A stretch of DNA of 18,640 nt from Deltaproteobacteria bacterium (GCA_021159445.1 JAGGRV010000035.1:1-18640), one strand, 5' to 3'. Counted from the first letter of the stretch, positions 7,293 through 15,033 are shown. Numbers and translations: made by a program. Notes: generated by a model from the sequence alone, not told the origin.

Positions 7293-9704
7293 ATGGACAT
7301 AGAAGATACTATTACAGATCTACTTGAGATAGATGACCAGGAGCCTATAGAAATACCTGAAGAGCTTCCTCTGATGCCGGTAAGGGATGTGATAGTCTTT
7401 CCTTCAATGATTATTCCCCTTTTCATTGGGAGAGAAGCCTCTGTGGCCGCAATAAACGAGGCCCTGGCCTCTGACAGACTGATTTTTCTGGTTACACAGA
7501 AGGACGCCTCAGAAGAGAATCCATCCAAGGATGGATTATATAAGACAGGCGTTGTGGCCATGATAATGAGGACCCTTCAGCTTCCTGACGGGCGTCTCAA
7601 AGTCCTTGGTCAGGCCCTTGTAAAAGGAATTATACAGGAATTCCTGCAGGACAAACCTTGCTTTAGAGTCCGCATAGAGACTGTCAAGGAAGAAGAGCCT
7701 GCCGAGATATCCGTAGATGTAGAGGCCCTTATTCGAAATGTAAGAGACCAGGCAGAAAAATTGTTTAATCTTAAAGGTGTCTTTACTCCTGAGATGGGAG
7801 CCATTTTAAAGGGCGTTGAGGAACCAGGCAGGTTGGCAGATATCGTGGCATCCAATCTTAACTTGAAATCTGCTGAGGCACAGCGTTTGCTCGAAATGAC
7901 AGATCCCTTGGCGCGTTTAAAGGAAGTAAATAACCTGCTTACTAGGGAGCTTGAGGTCTCCACAGTGCAGGCCAAAATCCAGTCTGAGGCCAAGGAGGAA
8001 ATGACCAAGACCCAGAGAGAATATTTTCTCCGGGAGCAGTTGATGGCCATAAGACGTGAGCTAGGCGAAATCGACGAAAAATCTGAGGAATTGGCAGAGT
8101 TGAGAAAAAAGGTCCGCAAGGCCAGGATGCCCAAGGAGGCCGAGAAGGAAACCCTTAAACAAATCCAGAGGCTTGAGTCTATGCACCCCGAAGCCTCTGA
8201 GGCGTCTATGGTGAGGACATATGTCGACTGGCTGGTCGAGGTCCCATGGTCAAAGAGCACAAAGGACAAACTGGACGTGCGTAGGGCACAGAAGATCCTG
8301 GATGAGGATCACTATGACCTGGAAAAGGTTAAGGAGCGCATAGTTGAATACATCGCTGTCCGGAAGCTTAACCCTTCCGCAAAGGGGCCGATTCTGTGCT
8401 TTATAGGTCCACCAGGGGTCGGCAAGACCTCTCTGGGCCGTTCTGTAGCCCGAACCATTGGGAAAAAGTTTATCAGGATATCTCTGGGTGGTGTCAGGGA
8501 TGAGGCAGAGATCCGGGGTCACCGAAGGACATATATTGGCGCCCTGCCGGGAAGAATCATCCAGGGACTTAAAAGGGCAGGGAGTAACAATCCTGTCTTC
8601 ATGATGGATGAGATAGACAAGATAGGGGCTGATTTTCGAGGGGACCCGGCTGCTGCCCTTCTGGAGGTCCTCGATCCTGAGCAAAACAATACATTCACTG
8701 ATCATTACCTGGATCTGCCCTTTGATCTTTCAAAAGTAATGTTTATCCTTACTGCCAATGTATCTGATACGATTCCATCCGCCCTTTTTGATCGACTGGA
8801 GGTAATCCGGCTATCCGGCTATACCAGTGAAGAGAAAAAGGCCATTGCAAAGAAATATCTGATACCCAGACAGCTCAAGGAACACGGGCTTTCGGAAAAA
8901 GTCCTGAAGATTTCAGATGCCGCGCTTGTAAAAATAATTTCAGATTATACCCAGGAGGCAGGACTCCGGGAACTTGAGAGGCAGATCGGCGCAATTTGCA
9001 GAAAGGTGGCAAGGCGGATTGCCGAGGGAGAGAAGGGAGCTTTTAAAATCACTGGTGCCAATATCAAACACTGTCTTGGTATCCCGAAGTATGAGACAGA
9101 TCTGGAAAAGGAAGAGAGCCAAGTAGGGGTTGTAACAGGGCTTGCATGGACCCCTTCTGGAGGAGAGATCCTTCGAGTTGAGGCCAGCATCATGAAGGGT
9201 AAAGGGAAACTTACTTTGACAGGACTTATGGGAGAGGTCATGAAGGAGTCGGCCCAAGCCGCCTTAAGTTACGCAAGGTCCAGGGCCGAAGAGCTTGGTA
9301 TTGACCCGGATGTCTTTGAGGAAAAGGACATACACGTCCATGTGCCGGCCGGGGCCATACCCAAGGACGGCCCTTCCGCAGGTATAACCCTTACCACAGC
9401 TCTTGTCTCTGCCCTAGTGCATAGGCCGGTCAATAAGGATGTGGTTATGACCGGGGAGATAACCTTGCGTGGCCGGGTCCTTCCTATTGGAGGAATCAAG
9501 GAAAAGGCCCTGGCAGCACTGAGGGCCGGCATCTACACTATTATAATCCCCGAGCAAAACCTGATGGACCTGGAAGAGATACCGGCAAATATCCGAAGGC
9601 AGCTCGATTTCAAGCCGGTTCGTCATATGGACGAGGTGCTGGATATTGCCATTGGTCCCCGGCCTTGGGCAGATAAGGAAAAACACGATGCGCATAAAGA
9701 TTAA
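7293..9704 (+). CDS. lon: ATP-dependent Lon protease
   Basis: Lon is a cytoplasmic AAA+ serine protease that removes misfolded and regulatory proteins. The 803-residue chain has the N-terminal substrate-binding domain (LPLMPVRDVIVFP at 26-38), a coiled region about 225-290, Walker A GPPGVGKT (372-379), Walker B FMMDEID (436-442), and the protease domain with KDGPSAG (Ser695) and GGIKEK (Lys738). The Ser-Lys spacing of 43 matches the E. coli catalytic pair as I recall it. The start at 7293 has AAGGGAG at 7273-7279, somewhat distant. The M20 peptidase gene begins inside its last codons, an overlap of 17 nt. No obvious heat-shock promoter was seen; the upstream gap is filled by an inverted repeat. 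Confidence 0.98.
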   Translation: MDIEDTITDLLEIDDQEPIEIPEELPLMPVRDVIVFPSMIIPLFIGREASVAAINEALASDRLIFLVTQKDASEENPSKDGLYKTGVVAMIMRTLQLPDGRLKVLGQALVKGIIQEFLQDKPCFRVRIETVKEEEPAEISVDVEALIRNVRDQAEKLFNLKGVFTPEMGAILKGVEEPGRLADIVASNLNLKSAEAQRLLEMTDPLARLKEVNNLLTRELEVSTVQAKIQSEAKEEMTKTQREYFLREQLMAIRRELGEIDEKSEELAELRKKVRKARMPKEAEKETLKQIQRLESMHPEASEASMVRTYVDWLVEVPWSKSTKDKLDVRRAQKILDEDHYDLEKVKERIVEYIAVRKLNPSAKGPILCFIGPPGVGKTSLGRSVARTIGKKFIRISLGGVRDEAEIRGHRRTYIGALPGRIIQGLKRAGSNNPVFMMDEIDKIGADFRGDPAAALLEVLDPEQNNTFTDHYLDLPFDLSKVMFILTANVSDTIPSALFDRLEVIRLSGYTSEEKKAIAKKYLIPRQLKEHGLSEKVLKISDAALVKIISDYTQEAGLRELERQIGAICRKVARRIAEGEKGAFKITGANIKHCLGIPKYETDLEKEESQVGVVTGLAWTPSGGEILRVEASIMKGKGKLTLTGLMGEVMKESAQAALSYARSRAEELGIDPDVFEEKDIHVHVPAGAIPKDGPSAGITLTTALVSALVHRPVNKDVVMTGEITLRGRVLPIGGIKEKALAALRAGIYTIIIPEQNLMDLEEIPANIRRQLDFKPVRHMDEVLDIAIGPRPWADKEKHDAHKD

Positions 9705-10845
9705 TCGCGATCGCCTGGCTGATACCTTCAGGCAACTTGTCTCGATGGATAGTCCTTCAAGAGAGGAAGGGGCTGTTGCAGGCTGGATCAAGAGGACCCT
9801 GAAAGAAGAAATAGGAGCAGAGGTAATAGAAGATCAATCACGTGATCAGACAGGCTCTGAAAGCGGCAACATCATTGCCCGCATCCCGGGGACAGAAAAG
9901 ATAGTCCCGCTCTTTTTTAATGCCCACATGGACACTGTGGAGCCTGGAAGAGGGATCAAAATCATCTTTAATGACGGGATTTTCCGGAGCGATGGGACCA
10001 CAGTCCTGGGTGCTGATGATAAGGCGGCTATAGCCATACTTGTTGAGACGGCAAGGTTATTAAAAGAGCACAGGGTCTCTCACGGTCCTATTGAATTTCT
10101 ATTTACTGTATGTGAGGAAATAGGCCTGCTTGGAGCCAAGTCACTGGACCCTGCTCTGCTTGAGGCCAAGGCTGGATATGCTCTCGATTCAAGTGATCCG
10201 GAGGTTTTAATAAATCAAGCCCCTTGTGCCATTCGTTTCAAGGTCAGGGTTGTTGGCAAGGCCGCCCATGCAGGTCTCCACCCCGAGCTGGGAATAAATG
10301 CCATACAGGTTGCAGCCAGAGCCTTGGCAGAAGTACCTCTGGGCCGCATTGATGAATATACTACTGCTAATGTCGGATTGATACATGGTGGCAAGGCCAC
10401 TAACATAGTACCTGAAGAAGTGGAGCTGGAAGGCGAGGTCCGTAGCCACAATCCTGAGAAATTACGGGAAGTCCAGGACCAGATCCTTGAGACTTTTCAC
10501 AGGATAGCCCTGGATTTTAAGCCGGTGGAAAATTCCGGGCTACCCTTGATTAAGACAGAGATTATCGACGACTATCCCCTGATGTCGGTCTCTGAAGGAC
10601 ATCCCCTGATTACCACTGCTGTGAAAGCGGCAAAGGGACTTGGAAGAAAGCTCAGGCTGGATATGACCGGGGGAGGAAGCGATGCCAACATCTTCAACGC
10701 CAAAGGCCTTGCTACAGTGGTTATGGGAATCGGCATGCAGAATGTCCACACCACCTCAGAACATATCCGCCTGGATGACATGGTGGCTGCTGCAGAGTTA
10801 GTACTGAAGATAATAAGGAAGTGGGGGATGAGTGACGGGCGCTAA
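9688..10845 (+). CDS. M20 family metallopeptidase, PepT-like
   Basis: M20 enzymes are two-zinc exopeptidases or deacylases acting on small peptides or N-acyl amino acids. The 385-residue protein has the metal motifs in order: NAHMDTV (His80), LGADDKAA (Asp110), CEEIGLLGAK (catalytic Glu143 and metal Glu144), LDSSD (Asp167) and the C-terminal VHTTSEH histidine. The dimerization domain (about 178-290) includes KAAHAGLHPELGINAI. It resembles the PepT-like group more than ArgE or DapE, which is a judgement from memory. I choose ATG 9688 because AAGGAA at 9675-9680 is well placed and MRIKINRDRL looks like a natural start; an upstream TTG would overlap lon further. The 17-nt overlap with lon suggests coupled expression, so it may trim peptides released by Lon; that is inference. 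Confidence 0.93.
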   Translation: MRIKINRDRLADTFRQLVSMDSPSREEGAVAGWIKRTLKEEIGAEVIEDQSRDQTGSESGNIIARIPGTEKIVPLFFNAHMDTVEPGRGIKIIFNDGIFRSDGTTVLGADDKAAIAILVETARLLKEHRVSHGPIEFLFTVCEEIGLLGAKSLDPALLEAKAGYALDSSDPEVLINQAPCAIRFKVRVVGKAAHAGLHPELGINAIQVAARALAEVPLGRIDEYTTANVGLIHGGKATNIVPEEVELEGEVRSHNPEKLREVQDQILETFHRIALDFKPVENSGLPLIKTEIIDDYPLMSVSEGHPLITTAVKAAKGLGRKLRLDMTGGGSDANIFNAKGLATVVMGIGMQNVHTTSEHIRLDDMVAAAELVLKIIRKWGMSDGR

Positions 10846-10870
10846 GTTGTTTTTGCACCGAATAGACTAA

Positions 10871-11067
10871 TGAACATCGAACATCCAACATCCAACATCG
10901 AATGCTGAATGGGGAAAAAGAACTTTATAAGCTTGGCATCTCATTAAAGGAACTTAGGGAGACCCAGAGATGGTTAAAACTCATTCACGTGTACCGGTGA
11001 ATGTTCGGTATTGGATATTAGTTTTTCATTCGACGTTGGACGTTCGATGTTCGATGTTGGACGTTCA
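10871..11067. mobile_element. 197-bp MITE-like element with 40-bp imperfect terminal inverted repeats
   Basis: The left end (10871-10910) and right end (11028-11067) match as inverted repeats at about 31 of 40 positions. Each arm is built from the heptamers AACATCC/AACATCG and their AACGTCC variant. The 117-bp interior contains an open stretch resembling a gene tail (see the pseudogene entry). The element sits between the M20 peptidase stop and the convergent YHS-like gene. There is no transposase and I could not identify a target-site duplication. Non-autonomous mobile element is an inference; the repeat structure is directly visible. Confidence 0.7.
10872..11000 (+). pseudogene. Remnant of a four-helix-bundle (S23/IVS-type) protein gene
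   Basis: Reading this frame gives NEHRTSNIQHRMLNGE from the repeat arm, then KELYKLGISLKELRETQRW and LKLI before a stop at 10998-11000. The second part resembles the helix near the C-terminus of small four-helix-bundle proteins encoded by 23S rRNA intervening sequences (pattern KLGIxLKExRETxxWLxLL, recalled from the family). The N-terminal two-thirds of such a protein are absent and no start codon with a ribosome binding site is present, so this is a fragment carried within the repeat element. Confidence 0.5.
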
Positions 11068-11080
11068 TCTTTAGTTGGTA

Positions 11081-11359
11081 TTACAAAGTATTTATTTTCT
11101 CCTTAAACTCCTGTCTGCACTTGTCGCTGCAAAAGTAGTAGGTCTTTCCTTGCCGATTAAGGGGCAAAGCATCCCTTTTAGGACAATAGACGCCGCATAC
11201 CGGATCCTGTACCAGCTCGTCTGTTATGGGGGGTGGCTGCTCACCGGCCCGTTTTGAACCGGTTTTCAAAACCTTTCGCGATCTGATGCCTTTCAAAAAG
11301 CCCTTTATAGCATAGCAGAGTGCCAGGAAAAGGGCGAAGAACAAGATAAAGCGCACCAT
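11081..11359 (-). CDS. Small membrane-anchored YHS-like (PP0621-type) zinc-ribbon protein
   Basis: The 92-residue protein begins with one hydrophobic segment (residues 3-22) and then a basic stretch, so it is likely anchored in the inner membrane with the rest in the cytoplasm. The C-terminal half holds four cysteines in DPVCGVYCP (Cys55, Cys59) and YYFCSDKC (Cys77, Cys81). This matches the YHS/TRASH metal-binding pattern DPVCG...YFCS..C..F. The size and layout resemble the PP0621 family of proteobacterial proteins of unknown function. It starts just after the folK stop, with AGGAG upstream, so it is the last gene of the dapA-folK run. The role is unknown; metal binding is inferred from the cysteines. 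Confidence 0.85.
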   Translation of the reverse strand: MVRFILFFALFLALCYAIKGFLKGIRSRKVLKTGSKRAGEQPPPITDELVQDPVCGVYCPKRDALPLNRQGKTYYFCSDKCRQEFKEKINTL

Positions 11360-11362
11360 GGG

Positions 11363-11911
11363 CTAGTAGCTCTCCTGTGTTTCTTGTATGTTCAATTTAC
11401 GGATTTCCGGGCTGTCTTCAGGAAGTCCGGCCAGGAGCTCCGAAACGGTTTTACTCCATGGTGCAAGTAAAAGATTTGGAGCAAGCTCAGCCCACGGGGC
11501 CAGTACGAACCGCCTGGTGGAAAGACGCGGATGGGGGACGTGGATTTGGTGATTTGGTGATTTGGTGATTTGGTGATTGGACGTTTGGATATGCACTCCT
11601 TCCATGAAGAGCAAATCCAGGTCAATGGGCCTGTCTTCTGTTCCCAAGCGGTCTCGACCCATGGCCTTTTCAATTGTCAGCAGGTTGGAAAGTAAGTCTT
11701 CCGGGCCAAAAGTTGTAATTATTTCTGCCACTGCATTTATGAACCATTGGGATGTATTTATGTCCACAGGCTCGGTCTCATACCATTGTGAGCAGCGCAA
11801 CACCTCTATTTCGGGATGGGTGGACAAAAGACCAAGGGCCTTAATACAATTTTCAATCCTATTCCCAAGATTGGCTCCCAGGCCAATATAGGCCGTTTTC
11901 TCCAATTTCAT
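11363..11911 (-). CDS. folK: 2-amino-4-hydroxy-6-hydroxymethyldihydropteridine pyrophosphokinase with an in-frame octamer-repeat insert
   Basis: FolK (HPPK) transfers pyrophosphate from ATP to 6-hydroxymethyl-dihydropterin in folate synthesis. The 182-residue chain has YIGLGANLGNR (8-18), the pterin-loop region QWYETEPV (42-49), FINAV (57-61) and the signature GRDRLGTEDRPIDLDLL (85-101), in which Asp97 and Asp99 would bind magnesium. VPHPRLSTRRFVL (125-137) follows. Residues 112-123 are exactly the 12 codons of the octamer repeat at 11543-11578, inserted between the metal site and the HPR motif, a loop where other HPPKs carry a few variable residues. The start overlaps the dapL stop by one base (TAATG), and the YHS-like gene follows within 3 nt. 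It is probably active because all motifs are present, but this is not certain. Confidence 0.95.
   Translation of the reverse strand: MKLEKTAYIGLGANLGNRIENCIKALGLLSTHPEIEVLRCSQWYETEPVDINTSQWFINAVAEIITTFGPEDLLSNLLTIEKAMGRDRLGTEDRPIDLDLLFMEGVHIQTSNHQITKSPNHQIHVPHPRLSTRRFVLAPWAELAPNLLLAPWSKTVSELLAGLPEDSPEIRKLNIQETQESY
11543..11578 (-). repeat. 8-bp tandem repeat (AATCACCA in sense)x4.5 inside folK
   Basis: On the plus strand it reads GATTTGGT four times plus GATT; on the coding strand it is the same AATCACCA unit as at 6883-6917. The tract is 36 bp, exactly 12 codons, encoding NHQITKSPNHQI. Confidence 0.95.
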
Positions 11912-13074
11912 TAAAGGATTTCCCTAAGCCTCTCGACGACTTCTTCCATACGTTCCTTTGATACAGTCAGTGCCATGCGCACATAACCCTCGCCAGAATT
12001 GCCAAAGCCGTTTCCTGGAGTGCACACTATCCCGGCCTTTTCAAGGAGTAGAGTGCTGAAATCCTGAGATGTATAACCCTTAGGAACCGGAGTCCAGACA
12101 TAAAAGGTGGCTTTGGGAAAAGGGGTGTCAAGTCCCAGGTCTCGAAGGCCTGAGACCAGTATATCCCTGCGCTCGGAATATATTTCCCGCATTTCACGAA
12201 CACAGGATTGGTCACTTTCAAGGGCTGCAATAGCAGCCTCTTGAATGGCCTCAAATTGTCCGGAGTCTACATTGGACTTTACCTGTGCCAGTGCACCGAT
12301 CAGGTCTGTATTCCCCACGGCAAATCCTATGCGCCAGCCAGTCATGTTGTAGGTCTTTGACAGTGAATGAAATTCCAGCCCTATGTCCCTGGCACCTAGG
12401 GTATCGAGGAAGCTTGGAGCAATATATCCATCATATGTCATTTCGCTGTAAGCATTGTCGTGACACACGATAATGTTGTTTTCCTTTGCGAAGTCCACAA
12501 CCCTGGCAAAGAACTCCGGCGGGGCCACTGCAGCAGTGGGATTATTCGGATAATTGATCCACAGGATTTTTGCCCTTTTCAAGATATCGCCCGGTATGGA
12601 ATCAAGATCCGGCAGAAAGTCATTTTCATCAATTAACGGCAGATAGTAGGTCTCTCCGCCGGCAAATAATGTGCCGATATTATAAACAGGATACCCCGGC
12701 GTGGGGACCAGTACTACATCACCGGGCTCTACAAAGGCGAGAGGAAAATGCGCTATTGCCTCCTTTGATCCTATAAGGGCAACTACCTCGTTGACAGGAT
12801 CAAAGGACAGGTCAAACCTCTTTTTGTACCAGCCGGCTGCCGCTTTCCGGAAGGCAAGCATACCGGAAGATGAGGGATAACTGTGATATCGCGCCTTTTG
12901 AACAGCAGCTATCATCCGTTCCACAATAAACTTGGGTGTGGGAAGATTCGGATCACCGATTCCCAAATCAATAACATCTACACCTTTCTTACGGGCCTCG
13001 GCCTTCATTCGGTCGAGCTCCACGAAAAGATATGGTGGGAGCTGTTGTAATCTCTTAGATTTTGTAAAAACCAT
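11911..13074 (-). CDS. dapL: LL-diaminopimelate aminotransferase
   Basis: DapL converts tetrahydrodipicolinate directly to LL-diaminopimelate with glutamate as amino donor, bypassing the acylated intermediates. The 387-residue class I/II PLP aminotransferase has DLGIGDPNLPTP (36-47), the cofactor-phosphate region YPSSSG (66-71), NYPNNPTAA (174-182), HDNAYSEMTYDG (205-216) and the PLP lysine in SLSKTYNMTGWR (Lys240). Sequence alone fits several aminotransferases of this fold; placement after dapA and dapB and the absence here of dapD, dapC or dapE make DapL by far the best call. It is followed by folK with a one-base overlap and lies 48 bp after dapB. GAGG upstream of the ATG gives a modest ribosome binding site. 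Confidence 0.93.
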   Translation of the reverse strand: MVFTKSKRLQQLPPYLFVELDRMKAEARKKGVDVIDLGIGDPNLPTPKFIVERMIAAVQKARYHSYPSSSGMLAFRKAAAGWYKKRFDLSFDPVNEVVALIGSKEAIAHFPLAFVEPGDVVLVPTPGYPVYNIGTLFAGGETYYLPLIDENDFLPDLDSIPGDILKRAKILWINYPNNPTAAVAPPEFFARVVDFAKENNIIVCHDNAYSEMTYDGYIAPSFLDTLGARDIGLEFHSLSKTYNMTGWRIGFAVGNTDLIGALAQVKSNVDSGQFEAIQEAAIAALESDQSCVREMREIYSERRDILVSGLRDLGLDTPFPKATFYVWTPVPKGYTSQDFSTLLLEKAGIVCTPGNGFGNSGEGYVRMALTVSKERMEEVVERLREIL

Positions 13075-13122
13075 GAAGAAGACCTCAATTCGTCATTCTT
13101 TAAGGAAAGAGGAAAAAAATAA

Positions 13123-13926
13123 TTACTTGAGCCCCAACACATCCTGCATATCATAGAACCCGGCGGGCTGCTCGACGATCCAGAGGGCTGCCCTTACTGC
13201 TCCTTTTGCAAAGGTGTCCCGGCTTGATGCTTTATGAACTATCTCAATACGTTCACCTATGCCGCCGAAAAGCACTGTGTGCTCGCCGACTATGTCTCCA
13301 GCTCGAAGGGTCTGGATACCAATTTCCTTTTTGCTCCGCTCACCAATGAATCCATGCCTTTCAAATAAACCTACTTCGTCGAAATCCCTGCCGAGGGAAG
13401 CAGAAATGACCCTGCCCAACTGGAGGGCCGTGCCACTTGGGGCATCTTTTTTCATTCTGTGATGTGCCTCTACAATTTCAACATCATAGTCATCACCAAG
13501 GACCTTGGCTGCGGTGTCAACCAGCTTATAGAGGAGATTAATCCCTACACTCATATTGGGCGCGAGTACACAGGGGAAATCCTTTGCCAGTTGTCCTATT
13601 TCGTCAAGCTCATTCTTTGCCAACCCAGTGGTACCTATAACTATTGGTCTTTTGTGAGACGCCGCGATGCGGGAGTGCTTCAGGCTGGCTTCGCTAATAG
13701 TGAAATCTATGACGACATCTCCCTGATCTATCACGGAATCAAGGCTGTCTGCCACGGTCACTCCCAACGATTCGAGTCCCGCAGCCGCCCCGGCATCCTG
13801 CCCGACAGCAGAGCTGCCCGGATGTTCAAATGCCGCGCTCAGAGTGATGCCTTCAGTCTTATGAATCATATTTATGATGCGACCGCCCATACGGCCACCT
13901 GCACCGGCTACTATAGCTCGAACCAT
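13123..13926 (-). CDS. dapB: 4-hydroxy-tetrahydrodipicolinate reductase
   Basis: DapB reduces the dapA product to tetrahydrodipicolinate with NAD(P)H. The 267-residue protein has the Rossmann motif VAGAGGRMG (6-14), VVIDFT (71-76), GTTG (98-101), APNMSVGIN (122-130) and the catalytic segment EAHHRMKKDAPSGTA (153-167) holding the active His-His and Lys residues. The length and motif order are standard. AGGAGGGA just before the ATG is a strong ribosome binding site. A 65-bp gap separates it from dapA and contains a small hairpin (CGCCC/GGGCG, 13939-13951) that might modulate its expression. Confidence 0.97.
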   Translation of the reverse strand: MVRAIVAGAGGRMGGRIINMIHKTEGITLSAAFEHPGSSAVGQDAGAAAGLESLGVTVADSLDSVIDQGDVVIDFTISEASLKHSRIAASHKRPIVIGTTGLAKNELDEIGQLAKDFPCVLAPNMSVGINLLYKLVDTAAKVLGDDYDVEIVEAHHRMKKDAPSGTALQLGRVISASLGRDFDEVGLFERHGFIGERSKKEIGIQTLRAGDIVGEHTVLFGGIGERIEIVHKASSRDTFAKGAVRAALWIVEQPAGFYDMQDVLGLK

Positions 13927-13991
13927 GTTCCCTCCTAACGCCCTTCGGGCGGATTTAGAAAATTCCTATCCTATGAGCTTAACAGTTTATC

Positions 13992-14930
13992 TTACTTGAT
14001 CAGTTTGATGTCTTTCAGAACCCCTTTTAGCCGCTTTTTATTGGCCTCACTCATTGAGGCCAAGGGAAGACGAACTTCATCTGTTGGTATCTTGCCCATC
14101 ATTGCAAGGGCGGTCTTGGCCGGAACGGGATTTGTCTCATAGAAAAGGGCATCAAACAGCGGATAAAGCTTTAGATGTAACTGACGTGCCTTTGTGAGGT
14201 CACCCTTTTCAAATGCATTAATCATAGCAGCCATTTCCTTTGGCACTACGTTTGATGCAACCGAGATGACACCCTTGCCTCCAATGGCCATGATGGGAAA
14301 GGCAGTAAAATCGTCTCCTGAGAGCACTATGAAGTTTTTAGGACACAACCTGATTACATCTGTTACTTGCTTCAGGCTGCCAGTAGCCTCCTTTATTCCG
14401 ATAACGTATCTGCTTTTAGCACAGCGTGCCACTGTTTCGGGAAGCATGTTCACCCCTGTACGTCCGGGTACGTTATAAAGGACCATGGGAAACTTGCATT
14501 CATCCGCTACAGCCATAAAGTGCTGATATAATCCTTCTTGGCTGGGTTTGTTGTAATAGGGTGTAATCACCAGGGCCGCATCTGCACCGGCATTCTTCGC
14601 ATGCTTTGTGAGCATGATGGTCTCTGCAGTGGAGTTGGAGCCTGTCCCTGCGATCACCGGTACGCGTCCCATAGCGGTCTCTATGGTGATCTCCACTACT
14701 CTCATGTGCTCTTCGTGGCTGAGGGTCGCCGACTCACCAGTAGTGCCGCAGGGTACTATACAATGGGTCCCCGCCTTTATGTTCCATTCTATAAGGGCCT
14801 TGAGGGCTTCCTCATCCAGTTTCCCGTCCTTAAAGGGGGTTACTATGGCAACAATGGCCCCGCCGATCTGTTTTTTTTGTCCCTTGCCCGCATTCCCTTC
14901 CTTTTTGCTTGCCTTGGTTTTAATCGCCAT
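13992..14930 (-). CDS. dapA: 4-hydroxy-tetrahydrodipicolinate synthase with Lys-rich N-terminal extension
   Basis: DapA condenses pyruvate with aspartate semialdehyde, the committed step to diaminopimelate and lysine. The 312 residues contain GGAIVAIVTPF (23-33), CGTTGESATL (61-70), YYNKPSQEGL (125-134), Tyr152 in YNVPGRTG and the Schiff-base Lys180 in GIKEATGS. Ordinary DapA proteins begin close to the GxxVALVTPF motif and are about 290-295 residues; this one carries about 21 extra residues rich in Lys and Gly at the N-terminus. The start is well supported by GGAGGG eight bases upstream, and no other Met lies before the motif. Feedback sensitivity to lysine cannot be judged. It heads the dapA-dapB-dapL-folK-YHS run. 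Confidence 0.96.
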   Translation of the reverse strand: MAIKTKASKKEGNAGKGQKKQIGGAIVAIVTPFKDGKLDEEALKALIEWNIKAGTHCIVPCGTTGESATLSHEEHMRVVEITIETAMGRVPVIAGTGSNSTAETIMLTKHAKNAGADAALVITPYYNKPSQEGLYQHFMAVADECKFPMVLYNVPGRTGVNMLPETVARCAKSRYVIGIKEATGSLKQVTDVIRLCPKNFIVLSGDDFTAFPIMAIGGKGVISVASNVVPKEMAAMINAFEKGDLTKARQLHLKLYPLFDALFYETNPVPAKTALAMMGKIPTDEVRLPLASMSEANKKRLKGVLKDIKLIK

Positions 14931-14938
14931 AATGATTA

Positions 14939-14944
14939 CCCTCC
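14939..14944 (-). promoter_or_regulatory. Ribosome binding site that fixes the dapA start
   Basis: On the minus strand GGAGGG lies eight bases before the ATG at 14930. It supports the Lys-rich N-terminal extension as genuinely translated. Confidence 0.8.
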
Positions 14945-15003
14945 ACTAGTGTGACTTTTTAGAAATTTTCCTTTTAGAAAAGCATCTATTGTTCGATATA
15001 TAG

Positions 15004-15033
15004 ATTATTAAAGGTTTTATGTCCTGAGGGCAA
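15004..15033 (-). promoter_or_regulatory. Candidate sigma-70 promoter for the dapA operon
   Basis: Reading the minus strand, TTGCCC (15033-15028) and AATAAT (15009-15004) are separated by 18 bp, which would give a leader of about 65 nt before dapA. The region is A/T-rich, so chance matches are easy; confidence is low. Confidence 0.3.

Noticed and set aside
7610..8269. A 219-codon frame antisense to lon
   Set aside because: Low-complexity Ser/Leu-rich shadow of the lon coding strand, with no ribosome binding site or family resemblance.
9646..9687. Upstream TTG start for the M20 peptidase
   Set aside because: The ATG at 9688 has a well-spaced AAGGAA site, and the extra residues read lon's coding sequence in another frame.
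10871..11067. CRISPR-like array from repeated AACATC heptamers
   Set aside because: Units are 7 bp without spacers and are arranged as inverted arms, not direct repeats with unique spacers.
14538..14954. A 138-codon plus-strand frame opposite dapA
   Set aside because: Lies fully on the antisense strand of a clear dapA gene and shows no recognisable domain.
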